NCBI RefSeq assembly: GCF_005434965.1
Contig: NZ_SKCI01000004.1
Coordinates: forward strand, 248,001 to 312,000
Length of the DNA: 64,000 nucleotides
Source of the DNA: Marimonas lutisalis
Lineage (GTDB): Bacteria > Pseudomonadota > Alphaproteobacteria > Rhodobacterales > Rhodobacteraceae
Direction of reading: 5' to 3'
The notes under the pieces were generated by a model. The model did not search any database. It saw only the letters and a list, made by a program, of their open reading frames with translations, and was not told the DNA's origin. Both the position numbers and the translations under genes were made by a program. Positions within the stretch are counted from its first letter, which is position 1. The number at the start of each line of letters is the position of its first letter. Below are positions 11,347-22,922 of the stretch, one piece after another.

Positions 11347-11844
11347 ATGTTTTCTGACCTCTTCCAGATCACCCTCATCGCCGCCACGCTTGCCTCCGCA
11401 CTAGTCGCCGGCGTATTCCTGACCTTTTCCGATTTCGTTATGCGGTCGCTCGCTCGGGCCCGGCCCGCCGCGGGGATCGAGGCAATGCAGATCATCAACC
11501 GCGAAGTCTATCGCTCGCAATTCATGGTCCTCCTGATCGGCATGGCGATCGCGGCGATCACCCTGGCCGCTGTCGGTCTCGTGCTGGCTTCTGGCCCGGT
11601 CGTACTCTGGCTGCTGGCCGGCGCTGCCGCCTACCTCGGTGGCGTCATGGCGGTCACGGCCAGGGCCAACGTACCGATGAACCAGCGGCTCGATTCGCAG
11701 GACCCGCACAGCGCATCCGCACGCACACTCTGGCAAACCTACCAGCGCAACTGGACGCGGTGGAACCATCTGCGCTCTGCCGCCGCAGCCATCGCCGCAC
11801 TCTGCTACCTTGCCGCCGCGCTCGCGCTGAACGTGTCTGCCTGA
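11347..11844 (+). CDS. DUF1772 (anthrone oxygenase-like) membrane protein
   Basis: A 165-residue membrane protein with four hydrophobic segments and the DUF1772 pattern: an early GVFLTFSDFVMRSL, then EAMQIINREVYRSQFM, then a conserved NVPMNQRLD before TWQ-type residues and a final WNHLRS. The family includes fungal anthrone oxygenases, but bacterial members are mostly uncharacterised. Second gene behind the tetR operators, so it is probably coinduced with the NAD(P)-binding protein. Confidence 0.8.
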   Translation: MFSDLFQITLIAATLASALVAGVFLTFSDFVMRSLARARPAAGIEAMQIINREVYRSQFMVLLIGMAIAAITLAAVGLVLASGPVVLWLLAGAAAYLGGVMAVTARANVPMNQRLDSQDPHSASARTLWQTYQRNWTRWNHLRSAAAAIAALCYLAAALALNVSA

Positions 11845-11945
11845 CCGCCCCCCTGCGCCCGGGCAGCACTCGGGCGCAGTTCCGTCTTGCCCCCGCGTTT
11901 ACTGCCGATACTGTCGGGCCATGCACGCGAACAAGGGGCGCAACC

Positions 11946-13118
11946 ATGATCCACCTGCCCGGCCTGACCAATTCCGACCTCGTCGCACTCACCGAATGGC
12001 GGCGCGATCTGCACCGCCATCCCGAACTTTCCGGCGAGGAACGCGCAACTGCCGCCCGCGTGGTCGCGATGCTCCACCCCACGCAGCCCGACAGCATCGT
12101 TACCGGCCTCGGCGGTCACGGCGTCGCCGCACTCTATGACAGCGGCACGCCCGGCCCCCGCATTCTCCTGCGGTGCGAACTCGATGGCCTGCCGATCCAG
12201 GAAACCGCCAGCCACGACCATCGCTCGCAGACCCCGGGCAAGGGCCATCTCTGCGGCCATGATGGCCACATGACGATGATCGCCGCCGTGGCGCGTCTGC
12301 TGGGCCGGCAGCGCCCGGCGCGCGGCTCGGTCGTGCTGATGTTCCAACCGGCCGAGGAAACCGGCGCCGGCGCTGCCGCCGTCGTGGCCGATCCGGCCTT
12401 CGCCGACTTCAGGCCCGACTACGCTTTCGCCATCCACAACTGGCCCGGCGTGCCGCTGGGCCGCGCAGCCATTACCGCCGGTCCCGTGATGTGCGCCTCG
12501 CGCGGGATGCACCTGCGCTTTGCCGGGCGCACCGCACATGCCTCGCAGCCGGAAAACGGCCTCTCGCCCATGGCGGCCCTCTCGCGCCTGATGCCGGCGC
12601 TCGCGGCACTTGGCCAAGGCCAATGCGGCACCGATCCCGATTACGCTCTCGCCACCGTCTGCCACGCGCGCCTGGGCGAGCCCGCCTTCGGCGTCGCCCC
12701 CGGCGAGGCCGAGCTGTTCGTCACCCTACGCGCGCTCACCGATGCCCGCATGGAACGCCTCGTGGCCGAGGCCGAAACCCTGGCCCGCGAAGCCGCGCAA
12801 AGCGATGGCCTCGCCCTCGACATAGCCTACGAGGATGTGTTCGTGACCACAGAAAACACCCCGGCCGCCGCCGGTATCGTCACCCGCACGCTCCACCGCC
12901 TGAATATCCCCCACGGCTCCGATCCCTTTCCTTTGCCGGGATCCGAGGATTTCGGCCGCTTCGGCGGCGTTGGCACCGAACTGGCGATGATCCTTCTGGG
13001 CTCCGGCCTCGACAGCCCCGCGCTGCACAACCCCGATTTCGACTTCCCAGATGATCTCATTCCCATCGGCGCGCGTCTCTTCGCCGGTCTGGTCGAGGAT
13101 CTGACCGCCCCAGCGTAA
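11946..13118 (+). CDS. M20D-family amidohydrolase
   Basis: A 390-residue zinc-dependent amidohydrolase of the hippurate/IAA-amino-acid hydrolase type. It has WRRDLHRHPELSGEE near the N-terminus, metal ligands in CGHDGHM near residues 103-109, the Glu pair in QPAEETGAG near 135-143, HNWPG further on, and SEDFGRFG near 333. It should cleave an N-acyl amino acid or similar amide; the substrate cannot be told. The ATG at 11946 is chosen because similarity starts there. It is about 100 bases after the DUF1772 gene and may be separately transcribed. Confidence 0.88.
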   Translation: MIHLPGLTNSDLVALTEWRRDLHRHPELSGEERATAARVVAMLHPTQPDSIVTGLGGHGVAALYDSGTPGPRILLRCELDGLPIQETASHDHRSQTPGKGHLCGHDGHMTMIAAVARLLGRQRPARGSVVLMFQPAEETGAGAAAVVADPAFADFRPDYAFAIHNWPGVPLGRAAITAGPVMCASRGMHLRFAGRTAHASQPENGLSPMAALSRLMPALAALGQGQCGTDPDYALATVCHARLGEPAFGVAPGEAELFVTLRALTDARMERLVAEAETLAREAAQSDGLALDIAYEDVFVTTENTPAAAGIVTRTLHRLNIPHGSDPFPLPGSEDFGRFGGVGTELAMILLGSGLDSPALHNPDFDFPDDLIPIGARLFAGLVEDLTAPA

Positions 13119-13218
13119 CACTTGCGGCCCCCGCACCCCGCGCTACAGATAAACGCGTCGCAAAGGGACGCCACATGCAACAGCAACCCACGGCACACCC
13201 ACAGCCCGGCGCGCGCGC

Positions 13219-14415
13219 ATGAGCGCGGCCGCCGCCTTTTCCCATGCCGGTTTCCGCCGCTACTTCATCGGCGCGGTCGCGGGCGTCAACGCCAACTGGA
13301 TCTTCCGGGTCCTGCTGGCCTGGCTTGCCTGGGATCTCACCGGATCGCCCAGTTTCGTGGGCCTCATCGCCGCGGCCAGCCTCGCCCCGGTCGCGCTCAC
13401 CGCGCCCTTCTTCGGCGCGCTCACCGATCGCCTGCCGATCCTCGTGGCCTATCGCTGGGTCTCGCTCGGGCTTGTCATCTGCCCCTCCGCGCTTCTGGCG
13501 CTGATGGCCGCCGACATGCTCTCGCCCGCCGCGATCCTCGGCATCGCGCTGCTTTTCGGCACCATCATCTCGGCCTACCACCCGGTGCGCCAGTCACTGG
13601 GCCCCCGGCTCGTCGATCCACCGCTCATCGGATCGGTGGTGGCGCTGGCCGCGCTCAATTTCAACATGGGCCGCATCATCAGCCCGGCCATCGGCGGATT
13701 TCTCATCGGCCAGTTCGGCACCATTCCCACCGCCGCGCTCTCCGTTGCGCTGTTCCTGCCCAACCTCGTCATCGGCCCCACCCTGCGCCCGCGCGAAGTG
13801 GCGCAGACCGGCCCACGTCAAAGCTATCTCGCCGATCTTGCCGAAGGTCTGCGCCAGGGCTGGGCGCGCTGGCCGATCCGGCGCAGCCTGATGCTCACCG
13901 TCGCCGCCCTCGGCCCCATCCGCGCGATCACCGAGATCCTCGCGCTGATCGCCGACGGCCGTTTTGGCCGCGGCGCCGAGGGGCTGGGCCTGCTCACCTC
14001 CGCTGTCGGCGCGGGCGCGCTTCTCGCCGCGCTCTTCCAGGTCGCCGCCGGCGCGCGCCTCGCGCGGCTGCCCGCCGTCCGTTTCGGCGTGATCGCCCTG
14101 GGCTTTCTCGCCACCGCCGCGCTGGTCCTTGCACCATCTTTCATCATGGCGATGGTGATGGCGCCCGTCGTCGGATTCGCCGGCACCTATGTCGGCGTCT
14201 CGCTCCAGATCGGCATCCAGGCCCGGCTCGAAGATGAACTGCGCGGCCGTATCATGTCGCTCTGGATGGTTTCGATCACGCTGTCGACTTCGGCGCTCTC
14301 CTTCGCGATCTCGGCGATTTCCGAGGTGTTCGGCCTGGGCCCAACCACGCTTGCCGTTCTCGTAGTATCCTCCGCCGCCGTCCTGTGGCTGGCGCTCAAC
14401 CCCCCGACGGACTGA
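13219..14415 (+). CDS. MFS transporter (EntS/DUF894-like exporter)
   Basis: A 398-residue integral membrane protein with ten to twelve hydrophobic segments, beginning with FRRYFIGAVAGVNANWIFRV and a motif A-like FFGALTDRLPILVAYRW, and with NFNMGRIISPAIGGFLIG in the centre. This pattern is typical of the enterobactin-exporter-like MFS group. Substrate unknown. It lies 100 bases after the amidohydrolase on the same strand and its stop codon abuts the stop of the convergent hydrolase without any gap. Confidence 0.85.
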   Translation: MSAAAAFSHAGFRRYFIGAVAGVNANWIFRVLLAWLAWDLTGSPSFVGLIAAASLAPVALTAPFFGALTDRLPILVAYRWVSLGLVICPSALLALMAADMLSPAAILGIALLFGTIISAYHPVRQSLGPRLVDPPLIGSVVALAALNFNMGRIISPAIGGFLIGQFGTIPTAALSVALFLPNLVIGPTLRPREVAQTGPRQSYLADLAEGLRQGWARWPIRRSLMLTVAALGPIRAITEILALIADGRFGRGAEGLGLLTSAVGAGALLAALFQVAAGARLARLPAVRFGVIALGFLATAALVLAPSFIMAMVMAPVVGFAGTYVGVSLQIGIQARLEDELRGRIMSLWMVSITLSTSALSFAISAISEVFGLGPTTLAVLVVSSAAVLWLALNPPTD

Positions 14416-15363
14416 TCACAGCCCCAGGAACATGCGCAGCCCCGCGGTCATCCGCTGGAACGCGGCCTCGCTGGGCGGGCTGACCCCGCGAAACCGGATA
14501 AACCCGTGGATCAGCCCCTCGGCTCGCCCATGCAGCACCGGCACGCCATCCTCGACGAACCGCTGCGCAAGCGCATCGCCTTCCGAACACAACGGGTCCA
14601 GCGCCGCTGTGAACACCACCGCTGGCGGCAGCCTGGCATAGCTCTCGGCCAGTTCCGGCAGGGCCAGCGGATCCCCCCAGTTCTCGGGCGACTGCAGATA
14701 GGTGTCCCAGATCCAAACCATCCCGCGCTTGTCCAGGAACGGCGCCTCGGCGTGCTCGACATAGGACGCGCTTTCAAGGTTCTTCGAAACGCAGGGATAA
14801 ATCAGAAGCTGCGCCCGGGGCAGTGCACCGCCCTCTGCCTGCGTCTTCATACATACCGCCAGCGTCAGGTTGCCACCCGCGGAATCGCCCGCGATCGCCA
14901 TGCAACCGGGGTTGATCCCGCGTGCCGCGGCGGTCTCGCGCAGATGGTGATAGACCCAGTGGCACTGGTTCAGCGCACCAGGATAGGGGGTTTCCGGCGC
15001 CAGACCGTAATCCAGCGCGATCACCACCGCGCCCACCTGCAGCGCCAGGTCCACGCATACCCCGTCATGCGAATTCAGGTCGCCCATGATCCACCCGCCA
15101 CCATGCATGTAGATCACGCAGGGCGCCGGATCAGGCAGGCCCGCGGGCCTGTACATCCGTGCGCCGACCGGTCCAAACGGTGTCTCGAATACCAGGTCTT
15201 CCACCGCCATCCCCTCGGGCCGCGTCTTCGGCATCGCGGCCGACCGCTCTGCCATCAGCCGCCGCCACTCCTGGTGGCCCAGCTCGTCCGGCGGGGTGGG
15301 AAAGGCCGCCTGCAACTCCGCAACCACCGGTACCAGTGTCGGGTCCAGTCCGGGATAGGCCAT
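14416..15363 (-). CDS. Alpha/beta hydrolase (hormone-sensitive-lipase family esterase)
   Basis: A 315-residue esterase. The oxyanion motif HGGGW lies near residue 90, the nucleophile elbow GDSAGG near 158-163, an acid in LDPLCSEGDAL near 258 and the catalytic His in GLIHGF near 283, all in the order of the bacterial HSL family. It is last in a three-gene minus-strand operon with an enoyl-CoA hydratase (11-base gap) and an alpha-methylacyl-CoA racemase, so a carboxylester that yields a branched acid is a plausible substrate; this is inference. Confidence 0.88.
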   Translation of the reverse strand: MAYPGLDPTLVPVVAELQAAFPTPPDELGHQEWRRLMAERSAAMPKTRPEGMAVEDLVFETPFGPVGARMYRPAGLPDPAPCVIYMHGGGWIMGDLNSHDGVCVDLALQVGAVVIALDYGLAPETPYPGALNQCHWVYHHLRETAAARGINPGCMAIAGDSAGGNLTLAVCMKTQAEGGALPRAQLLIYPCVSKNLESASYVEHAEAPFLDKRGMVWIWDTYLQSPENWGDPLALPELAESYARLPPAVVFTAALDPLCSEGDALAQRFVEDGVPVLHGRAEGLIHGFIRFRGVSPPSEAAFQRMTAGLRMFLGL

Positions 15364-15374
15364 GTCTCTCCTCC

Positions 15375-16124
15375 TTATCCGCCGAATTGCTTCATCCGCT
15401 CGGCCGTCTCGGGGTCCATCAGCGCGTCGACCAATGCCCGCGTCTCATCAGCCAGCACAGCACCAAGGTCGCCATAAAGCGCCCGGTTCACCGCGCGTTT
15501 CAGGTCCGCGACCCGCGCCGCAGGCAGCCCGGCCACCTGTTCGGCCACCGCCTGCGCCTCATCCATCAGCAGGTCATCGGGCACCACCCGCCAGGCCATC
15601 CCCATTTCCTGCAAGCGCCGCGCGGGCAGCTTTTCCTGCAGCAACAGCATTTCGAAGGTCGCATAGGCCCCGGCTCGCCTCGGGATCGCTGCGGTGCTGC
15701 CCCCGCTGGGATAGAGCCCCCATTTCAGCTCGGGCATAAACGCCCTTGCCCCCTCGGCCCAGATCGACAGGTCGCAATTCAACGCAATCTCGAATCCCGC
15801 GCCCACGGCCCAGCCGTTCACGGCGGCAATATAAATCTTGCCGCTCTCCACGATCATCCGGGTGATGTCCTGCAACTGGCCGACGCTTTCCTCCAGCGCC
15901 GCGCGGTCGGTCAGGTCGGCCTCATCCTCCAGGTCTTTGCCGGTGCAAAACGCCTTGCCAGCCCCGGTCAGGATCACCGCCTTGATGTCGTCGCGCGCCT
16001 CGACCTCCTGCATCCGCGCGTGCATCGCCCGGATCATCGAAACCGAGATTGCGTTCATCTTCTCGGCCCGGTCCAGCGTGACCACCGCAACCGCGCCCTG
16101 CGTTTCGAATGTCACCCCGGCCAT
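15375..16124 (-). CDS. Enoyl-CoA hydratase/isomerase family protein
   Basis: A 249-residue crotonase-fold protein. It has the oxyanion-hole segment near residues 60-66 (AFCTGKDL), GAGFEIALNCDLSIW near 105-119 and MPELKWGLYPSGGS near 130-143, so both glutamates used by true hydratases are present. It probably hydrates an enoyl-CoA in beta-oxidation of the acid handled by the neighbouring racemase, from which it is separated by 18 bases. Exact chain length is unknown. Confidence 0.88.
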   Translation of the reverse strand: MAGVTFETQGAVAVVTLDRAEKMNAISVSMIRAMHARMQEVEARDDIKAVILTGAGKAFCTGKDLEDEADLTDRAALEESVGQLQDITRMIVESGKIYIAAVNGWAVGAGFEIALNCDLSIWAEGARAFMPELKWGLYPSGGSTAAIPRRAGAYATFEMLLLQEKLPARRLQEMGMAWRVVPDDLLMDEAQAVAEQVAGLPAARVADLKRAVNRALYGDLGAVLADETRALVDALMDPETAERMKQFGG

Positions 16125-16142
16125 AGGTCCTCCCCTGGCGGA

Positions 16143-17234
16143 TCATTCCGCCTCGTTCAGTTCCGCCAATATCTCGGCACCATGCTGGCCGCGCTCCGGC
16201 GCCTCGACCGGTTGCCACGCGTCCCGCCCGGCAAAACGCGGTGCCGGCGCCGCCTGCAACACGCCCGACGGCGCCTTCCACACGCCCCGCGCCGCGTTCA
16301 TTCCATGCGCCATCGCCTCATCCGGGCTCAGTACCGGCGCCACGCAGGCATCCGTGCCCAGGAACAGCTCCGCCCACTCTTGTCGTGTCTTTCCCGCGAA
16401 TATCTCGCTCAGCCGCCGCGTCGCCCCCGGCCAAAGCGCACGGTCGAACTGACCGGCGAAATCGGGATCGTCGCTCAGCCCCAGCAGGTCCAGGAAGATG
16501 GCATAGAATTTCGGCTCCAGGCATTGTACCGACATCCAGCCGCCGTCGCTTGTCCGGTAGCTCCGGCACCAGTGCGGCCCGTCCAGGATACCTGCGCCCC
16601 GCGTCTCGGGCATGCCGCCGCCCTGGCGCAGCGACATCAGCAGGTTCATCATGTGGGCGGAACCATCATATATCGCCGCGTCCACCACCGTGCCCCGGCC
16701 CGTGGCCCGCGCCTGCATGATCCCCGCCAGCAGACCCACCACCAGGTAAAGCGCCCCGCCGCCGATATCGCCGACCAGCGTGGCGGGCGTCACGGGCGCA
16801 TCGCCGGGCGCGCCCGCATACCACAGCGCCCCCGACATCGAGATATAGTTCAGATCATGCCCGGCCGCGCTCGACAGCGGGCTCTCCTGACCCCAGCCCG
16901 TCATCCGCCCGAAAACCAGCGCGGGATTGATCGCATGGCAGGCCTCGGGCCCGATCCCCAGCTTTTCCATTACGCCGGGCCGGAATCCCTCGATCAACCC
17001 GTCGGCCGTGGCCACCAGCTTGCGAAAAACCTCCAGATCGCCCGCATCCTTCAGGTCCAGAGCAATCGAGCGTTTCCCGCGATCCAGCACGGAGCGCTCG
17101 GGCACCCCCGGCGTGGGGTTGCCGCCCTTGCGGTGCACCACGATCACGTCGGCGCCCAGGTCCGCCAGCGTCATCGCCGCGAACGGTCCGGGGCCCAGCC
17201 CCTCGACCTCGATGATCCGAATGCCATCCAGCAT
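16143..17234 (-). CDS. Alpha-methylacyl-CoA racemase (CaiB/BaiF family)
   Basis: A 363-residue class III CoA-enzyme. The N-terminus LGPGPFAAMTLADLGADV and the block MTGWGQESPLSSAAGHDLNY, with His near residue 125, match alpha-methylacyl-CoA racemases rather than plain CoA-transferases; the length also fits. The enzyme epimerises 2-methylacyl-CoA esters so that branched acids can enter beta-oxidation. ATG at 17234 is preferred over TTG at 17246. First gene of the racemase-hydratase-hydrolase operon, starting just after the terminator of the TRAP operon. A CaiB-type transferase remains possible. Confidence 0.82.
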   Translation of the reverse strand: MLDGIRIIEVEGLGPGPFAAMTLADLGADVIVVHRKGGNPTPGVPERSVLDRGKRSIALDLKDAGDLEVFRKLVATADGLIEGFRPGVMEKLGIGPEACHAINPALVFGRMTGWGQESPLSSAAGHDLNYISMSGALWYAGAPGDAPVTPATLVGDIGGGALYLVVGLLAGIMQARATGRGTVVDAAIYDGSAHMMNLLMSLRQGGGMPETRGAGILDGPHWCRSYRTSDGGWMSVQCLEPKFYAIFLDLLGLSDDPDFAGQFDRALWPGATRRLSEIFAGKTRQEWAELFLGTDACVAPVLSPDEAMAHGMNAARGVWKAPSGVLQAAPAPRFAGRDAWQPVEAPERGQHGAEILAELNEAE

Positions 17235-17251
17235 CACAGCCCCCAAAGCGA

Positions 17252-17281
17252 AAAGGCCCCGGGCGCTGCCCGGGGCCTTCT
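17252..17281 (-). terminator. Terminator of the TRAP operon
   Basis: AAGGCCCCGGGC pairs with GCCCGGGGCCTT around a GCT loop; read on the minus strand it ends in TTTT. It lies 3 bases beyond the large-permease stop and about 18 bases before the racemase start. Confidence 0.85.
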
Positions 17282-17283
17282 GA

Positions 17284-19944
<2,661 letters not shown>

Positions 19945-19958
19945 GATCCCGTCGCTCC

Positions 19959-20957
19959 TTAATGTGCCGCGGCGGGCGCGATTTCACGCCGGCCCTTGTG
20001 GTCGCGCCAGTCCGCCACGGATTCCAGGAAATAGCTGATGAACTGGATCAGCATCGTCGCCCCGAAAATCCCTAGGAAGGCCGCCATCTGGTATTTCACG
20101 TACATGCCGGTGCTGCCCGATTGGGTCACCTCGAAATTCATCACCGGCGAGTTGATGATCGACTGCTTGCCATTGAAGCCGATGGCCAGGATCACCCAAG
20201 CCGTGCTCATGCCCAGCAGGATCGAGCCCCAGGCATTGACGAAGCCGCGCTTGGTGTATCCGAAACCGGAATAAAGAACGTCCACCCGCACATGGCCGTC
20301 TTCAAACAGCGTGTAGGCGCTCGCGAACAGGAAGAGCGCGGCATACCAATAGCGCACGAGGTCGCCCATCAGCGCCTGTTCATAGGAAAAGCCGAAGCGC
20401 GAAATCACGATCAAGAGCTCGGCCAGCACGATCAGCAGCGCCAGCCAGTGAAAGCCCAGCGTGCGCGTGAACAACGCGATGATCAGGCCCAGCCCGACCA
20501 GCGGAAGGTGAATATTGGGTCCGATGAACTGCGCGCGACCCAGTTCCCGCACCATGTCTTCGCCAAGGAAGCCCAGCAGGTTCTCGACGCGCATCAGCGC
20601 GATGGTTGCATCGACCACGCCCACCAGCAGGACCGACCAGAAACAGGCTCGGACCAGGTAGACGTTGAAATCGTGGATTTTCATGGCATCCCAGCGCAGG
20701 TTCCGCCCCGGCGTCGTCACCACATAGGCCACCGCCAGCCCCAGGCCGGCCGCGTAAATCAACCAAGCGATCAAGGTGCCGCCCTCTTCGCTCCCGGCAA
20801 GAATCTCATGCGTCCCTGGAATGCCCCAACCGACATTCAGGACGTTCACGATTGCAAAGGCGAACAGTATGCCCAGCATTCCCCAGCCAAACAGACGTGC
20901 GATCATCGACGTCTCGCCGACCTTCGGCACTACAGGTGTTGCACTAGCGGATGTCAT
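19959..20957 (-). CDS. dctQ: TRAP transporter small permease (DctQ-like), enlarged
   Basis: A 332-residue membrane protein with about seven to eight hydrophobic segments, roughly double the common four-helix DctQ. The second half has the DctQ traits YTLFEDGHVRVDVLYSGF and a final helix before ESVADWRDHKGRR. ATG at 20957 follows GGGGGAGT with good spacing. It pairs with the large permease immediately downstream; the binding-protein gene is 118 bases upstream behind a hairpin. Long DctQ and long DctM subunits occurring together suggest one specialised subclass. Confidence 0.88.
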   Translation of the reverse strand: MTSASATPVVPKVGETSMIARLFGWGMLGILFAFAIVNVLNVGWGIPGTHEILAGSEEGGTLIAWLIYAAGLGLAVAYVVTTPGRNLRWDAMKIHDFNVYLVRACFWSVLLVGVVDATIALMRVENLLGFLGEDMVRELGRAQFIGPNIHLPLVGLGLIIALFTRTLGFHWLALLIVLAELLIVISRFGFSYEQALMGDLVRYWYAALFLFASAYTLFEDGHVRVDVLYSGFGYTKRGFVNAWGSILLGMSTAWVILAIGFNGKQSIINSPVMNFEVTQSGSTGMYVKYQMAAFLGIFGATMLIQFISYFLESVADWRDHKGRREIAPAAAH

Positions 20958-21029
20958 CGAAACTCCCCCGACTGCCGACATTCGGCTTCACTTCGCTCCC
21001 CGAAGCCGACTGCGCCTCATGTAAGAAGA

Positions 21030-21052
21030 GCGGGGCCAATTCACGGCCCCGC
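21030..21052 (-). terminator. Intercistronic hairpin between dctP and dctQ
   Basis: GCGGGGCC (21030-21037) pairs with GGCCCCGC (21045-21052). It lies 24 bases beyond the dctP stop and has only a weak U-tract, so it probably protects the dctP mRNA or attenuates transcription so that the binding protein exceeds the permease. Confidence 0.6.
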
Positions 21053-21075
21053 CCCAAGTCTCGTTCAGGCAATAA

Positions 21076-22161
21076 TCAGATCATGCCCAGCACGCGGTTA
21101 CGCTGCTGCGAGAATTCGACCTCGGCCGCGGCGCGCCAGGACCCGATTTCACGGAGTTTTTCCTGGAAGTGGTCGTTGATCTTCGCAGCCAGGGCCGAGT
21201 GTTCGCGGGTTTCCTCGAACACTTCCGCCGCCGCATCGCCGAAGGCATCCCAGATGTCTTCGTTGAACGCACGGGCTTCAACGCCATGCTCGTTGATCAG
21301 CTTCTGCAGGTACTGACCGTTCAGGGCTGCGGCTTCTTCCGGCTGGGCGCCGTTTTCTTCCATGCAGGCCGCGGTCAGAACAGCTTTCTCATAGTCGGTC
21401 AGCGAACCCCACCACGATGCGTTCATGCCGAAGGCCAGACCACCGCCCGGCTCGTGCATGCCACCAGTGTAGTAGTACTTGGCGGCTTCGTAGAACTTCA
21501 TGAAGTAGTCGTTGTACGGACCAACCCACTCGGTGGCTTCGATCGCGCCCGACACCAGGTTTTCATAAATCTGGCCGCCCGGCAGCGACACGGTCGATGC
21601 GCCCAGCTTCGACAGCACGGTGCCGCCCAGGCCCGGGATACGCATTTTCAGGCCCTTGAAGTCGTCGGGGCTGTTCATTTCCTTGTTGAACCAGCCGCCG
21701 GCCTGTGCGCCGGTGCCGCCGCAAGTCAGTGCTTTCAGGCCGAACTCGCCCGACAGCTCGTCCCACAGCTCTTGGCCGCCAGCGAACTTCACCCAGGCGT
21801 TCCATTCCGGGGTGGTCATGCCGAACGGCACGGCGGTGAAATAGGCAAAGCCCGGGTGCTTGCCGACCCAGTAGTAGTCAGCGGCGATATAGGCTTCACT
21901 GTTGCCCGAGGCGACTTCGTCGAACACGTCGAACGCGCCAACGCGCTCGCCCGCGGCGAAGTATTCCACGTTGAAGTGGCCGTCCGAGATCTCAACGATC
22001 CGCTTGGCCAGGCGCTGTGCCGACAGGCCCAGGCCGGGGAAGTCCCGCGGCCAGGTCGAAACGATGGTCAGCTGCTTGCGGTCCTGCGCAATCGCCGGCG
22101 CTGCCAGCGCGGTTGCGCCAGCACCAAGGGCTGCGCCTTTCAAAAACTTACGACGTTCCAT
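21076..22161 (-). CDS. dctP: TRAP transporter solute-binding protein, Tat-exported
   Basis: A 361-residue periplasmic receptor. The N-terminus MERRKFLKGAALGAGATALA is a twin-arginine signal, with cleavage likely after APAIAQ near residue 26. DctP-family blocks include AADYYWVGKHPGFAYFTAVP, GGWFNKEMNSPDDFKGLKMR with the binding-site Arg, and ATEWVGPYNDYF. These resemble TakP, the 2-oxoacid receptor of Rhodobacter, so a monocarboxylic 2-oxo- or hydroxyacid such as pyruvate or lactate is a reasonable guess, not shown. First gene of the operon with dctQ and dctM. Confidence 0.92.
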   Translation of the reverse strand: MERRKFLKGAALGAGATALAAPAIAQDRKQLTIVSTWPRDFPGLGLSAQRLAKRIVEISDGHFNVEYFAAGERVGAFDVFDEVASGNSEAYIAADYYWVGKHPGFAYFTAVPFGMTTPEWNAWVKFAGGQELWDELSGEFGLKALTCGGTGAQAGGWFNKEMNSPDDFKGLKMRIPGLGGTVLSKLGASTVSLPGGQIYENLVSGAIEATEWVGPYNDYFMKFYEAAKYYYTGGMHEPGGGLAFGMNASWWGSLTDYEKAVLTAACMEENGAQPEEAAALNGQYLQKLINEHGVEARAFNEDIWDAFGDAAAEVFEETREHSALAAKINDHFQEKLREIGSWRAAAEVEFSQQRNRVLGMI

Positions 22162-22280
22162 TTATCTCCTCCGAGTTGTCGTTTTCGTTATCGTTCACAG
22201 GCCATAGGTAAACCCCGCAGCCTCCATGCCGTCAATTACTAAGCATGTCGGACCAGAAAACAATTGGATTTTTCGAAAAC

Positions 22281-22299
22281 TGGTAATGTTACTTTACCA
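22281..22299. promoter_or_regulatory. Candidate operator upstream of the TRAP operon
   Basis: TGGTAA-N7-TTACCA, an imperfectly spaced inverted repeat in an AT-rich stretch about 120 bases upstream of dctP. Sites of the TGGT...ACCA kind are used by GntR-family regulators of organic-acid uptake, but no regulator gene is adjacent. Confidence 0.35.
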
Positions 22300-22402
22300 A
22301 AACCCGCAAATCGCTTGGATCAATGCACAATTTTTCGCACGGGCTTCCCGCTCCGGCTGTTTTCCGTGCGCACGCTCACCCGTGCATAATCACGATTCGC
22401 GC

Positions 22403-22918
22403 CTATTGGTCGCGCCCTTCCCCGGGCTCGGCGGCTTGCCCCGCAAAGGCCCATTGCAGCTGGCCCTTGGTCTCGACCGCGCAATCGCGCAGGGCCCGCA
22501 GGCGGTTCAGCGCCTCGAAACGGTCCTCGCCGCATTCCACCATCAGCCGCAGCGCCACCATGCCCGATCGTCCGCACCCGCCTTTGCAATGCACGATAAC
22601 CCGGCCGCCGCCGTTCAGCGCGCTGCGCACCGCCTGGCTGACCTCGGGCCATTTGGCCTCCATCTCGGTGCCCGGCGTGCCGAAATCCTGCACCGGCAGG
22701 TGGCACCAGCGGCTTGCCAACCCCTGGATATCGCTGCCGAAATGCGGCGCGCCCACCTCGATGAACTCGGCCTCTGTCGTCATCGACAGCACGATTCCGG
22801 GCTTCCATTCACGATAGACCTCGAGGTCGCCGGCATAGTCGCCCCCGCGCCCGGGTAGCGACGACAGCGCCAGGGTCCCTCCACCCACCGGCAGGGCAAA
22901 TACCACGAGATCGGACAT
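22403..22918 (-). CDS. Dual-specificity/tyrosine protein phosphatase
   Basis: A 171-residue cysteine phosphatase with the P-loop HCKGGCGRSG near residues 109-118 (Cys nucleophile, Arg in CX5R) and an upstream SMTTEAEF region where the general-acid loop is expected. It resembles the bacterial relatives of cyclin-dependent-kinase inhibitor 3. ATG at 22918 (MSDLVVFALP) starts 4 bases after the metalloprotease stop, so the two form an operon. Cytoplasmic; substrate unknown. Confidence 0.85.
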   Translation of the reverse strand: MSDLVVFALPVGGGTLALSSLPGRGGDYAGDLEVYREWKPGIVLSMTTEAEFIEVGAPHFGSDIQGLASRWCHLPVQDFGTPGTEMEAKWPEVSQAVRSALNGGGRVIVHCKGGCGRSGMVALRLMVECGEDRFEALNRLRALRDCAVETKGQLQWAFAGQAAEPGEGRDQ

Positions 22919-22922
22919 CGCC

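Noticed and set aside
16143..17234. Carnitine-type CaiB CoA-transferase
   Set aside because: The GPGP N-terminus and GHDLNY block fit alpha-methylacyl-CoA racemase better, though the family overlap leaves some doubt.
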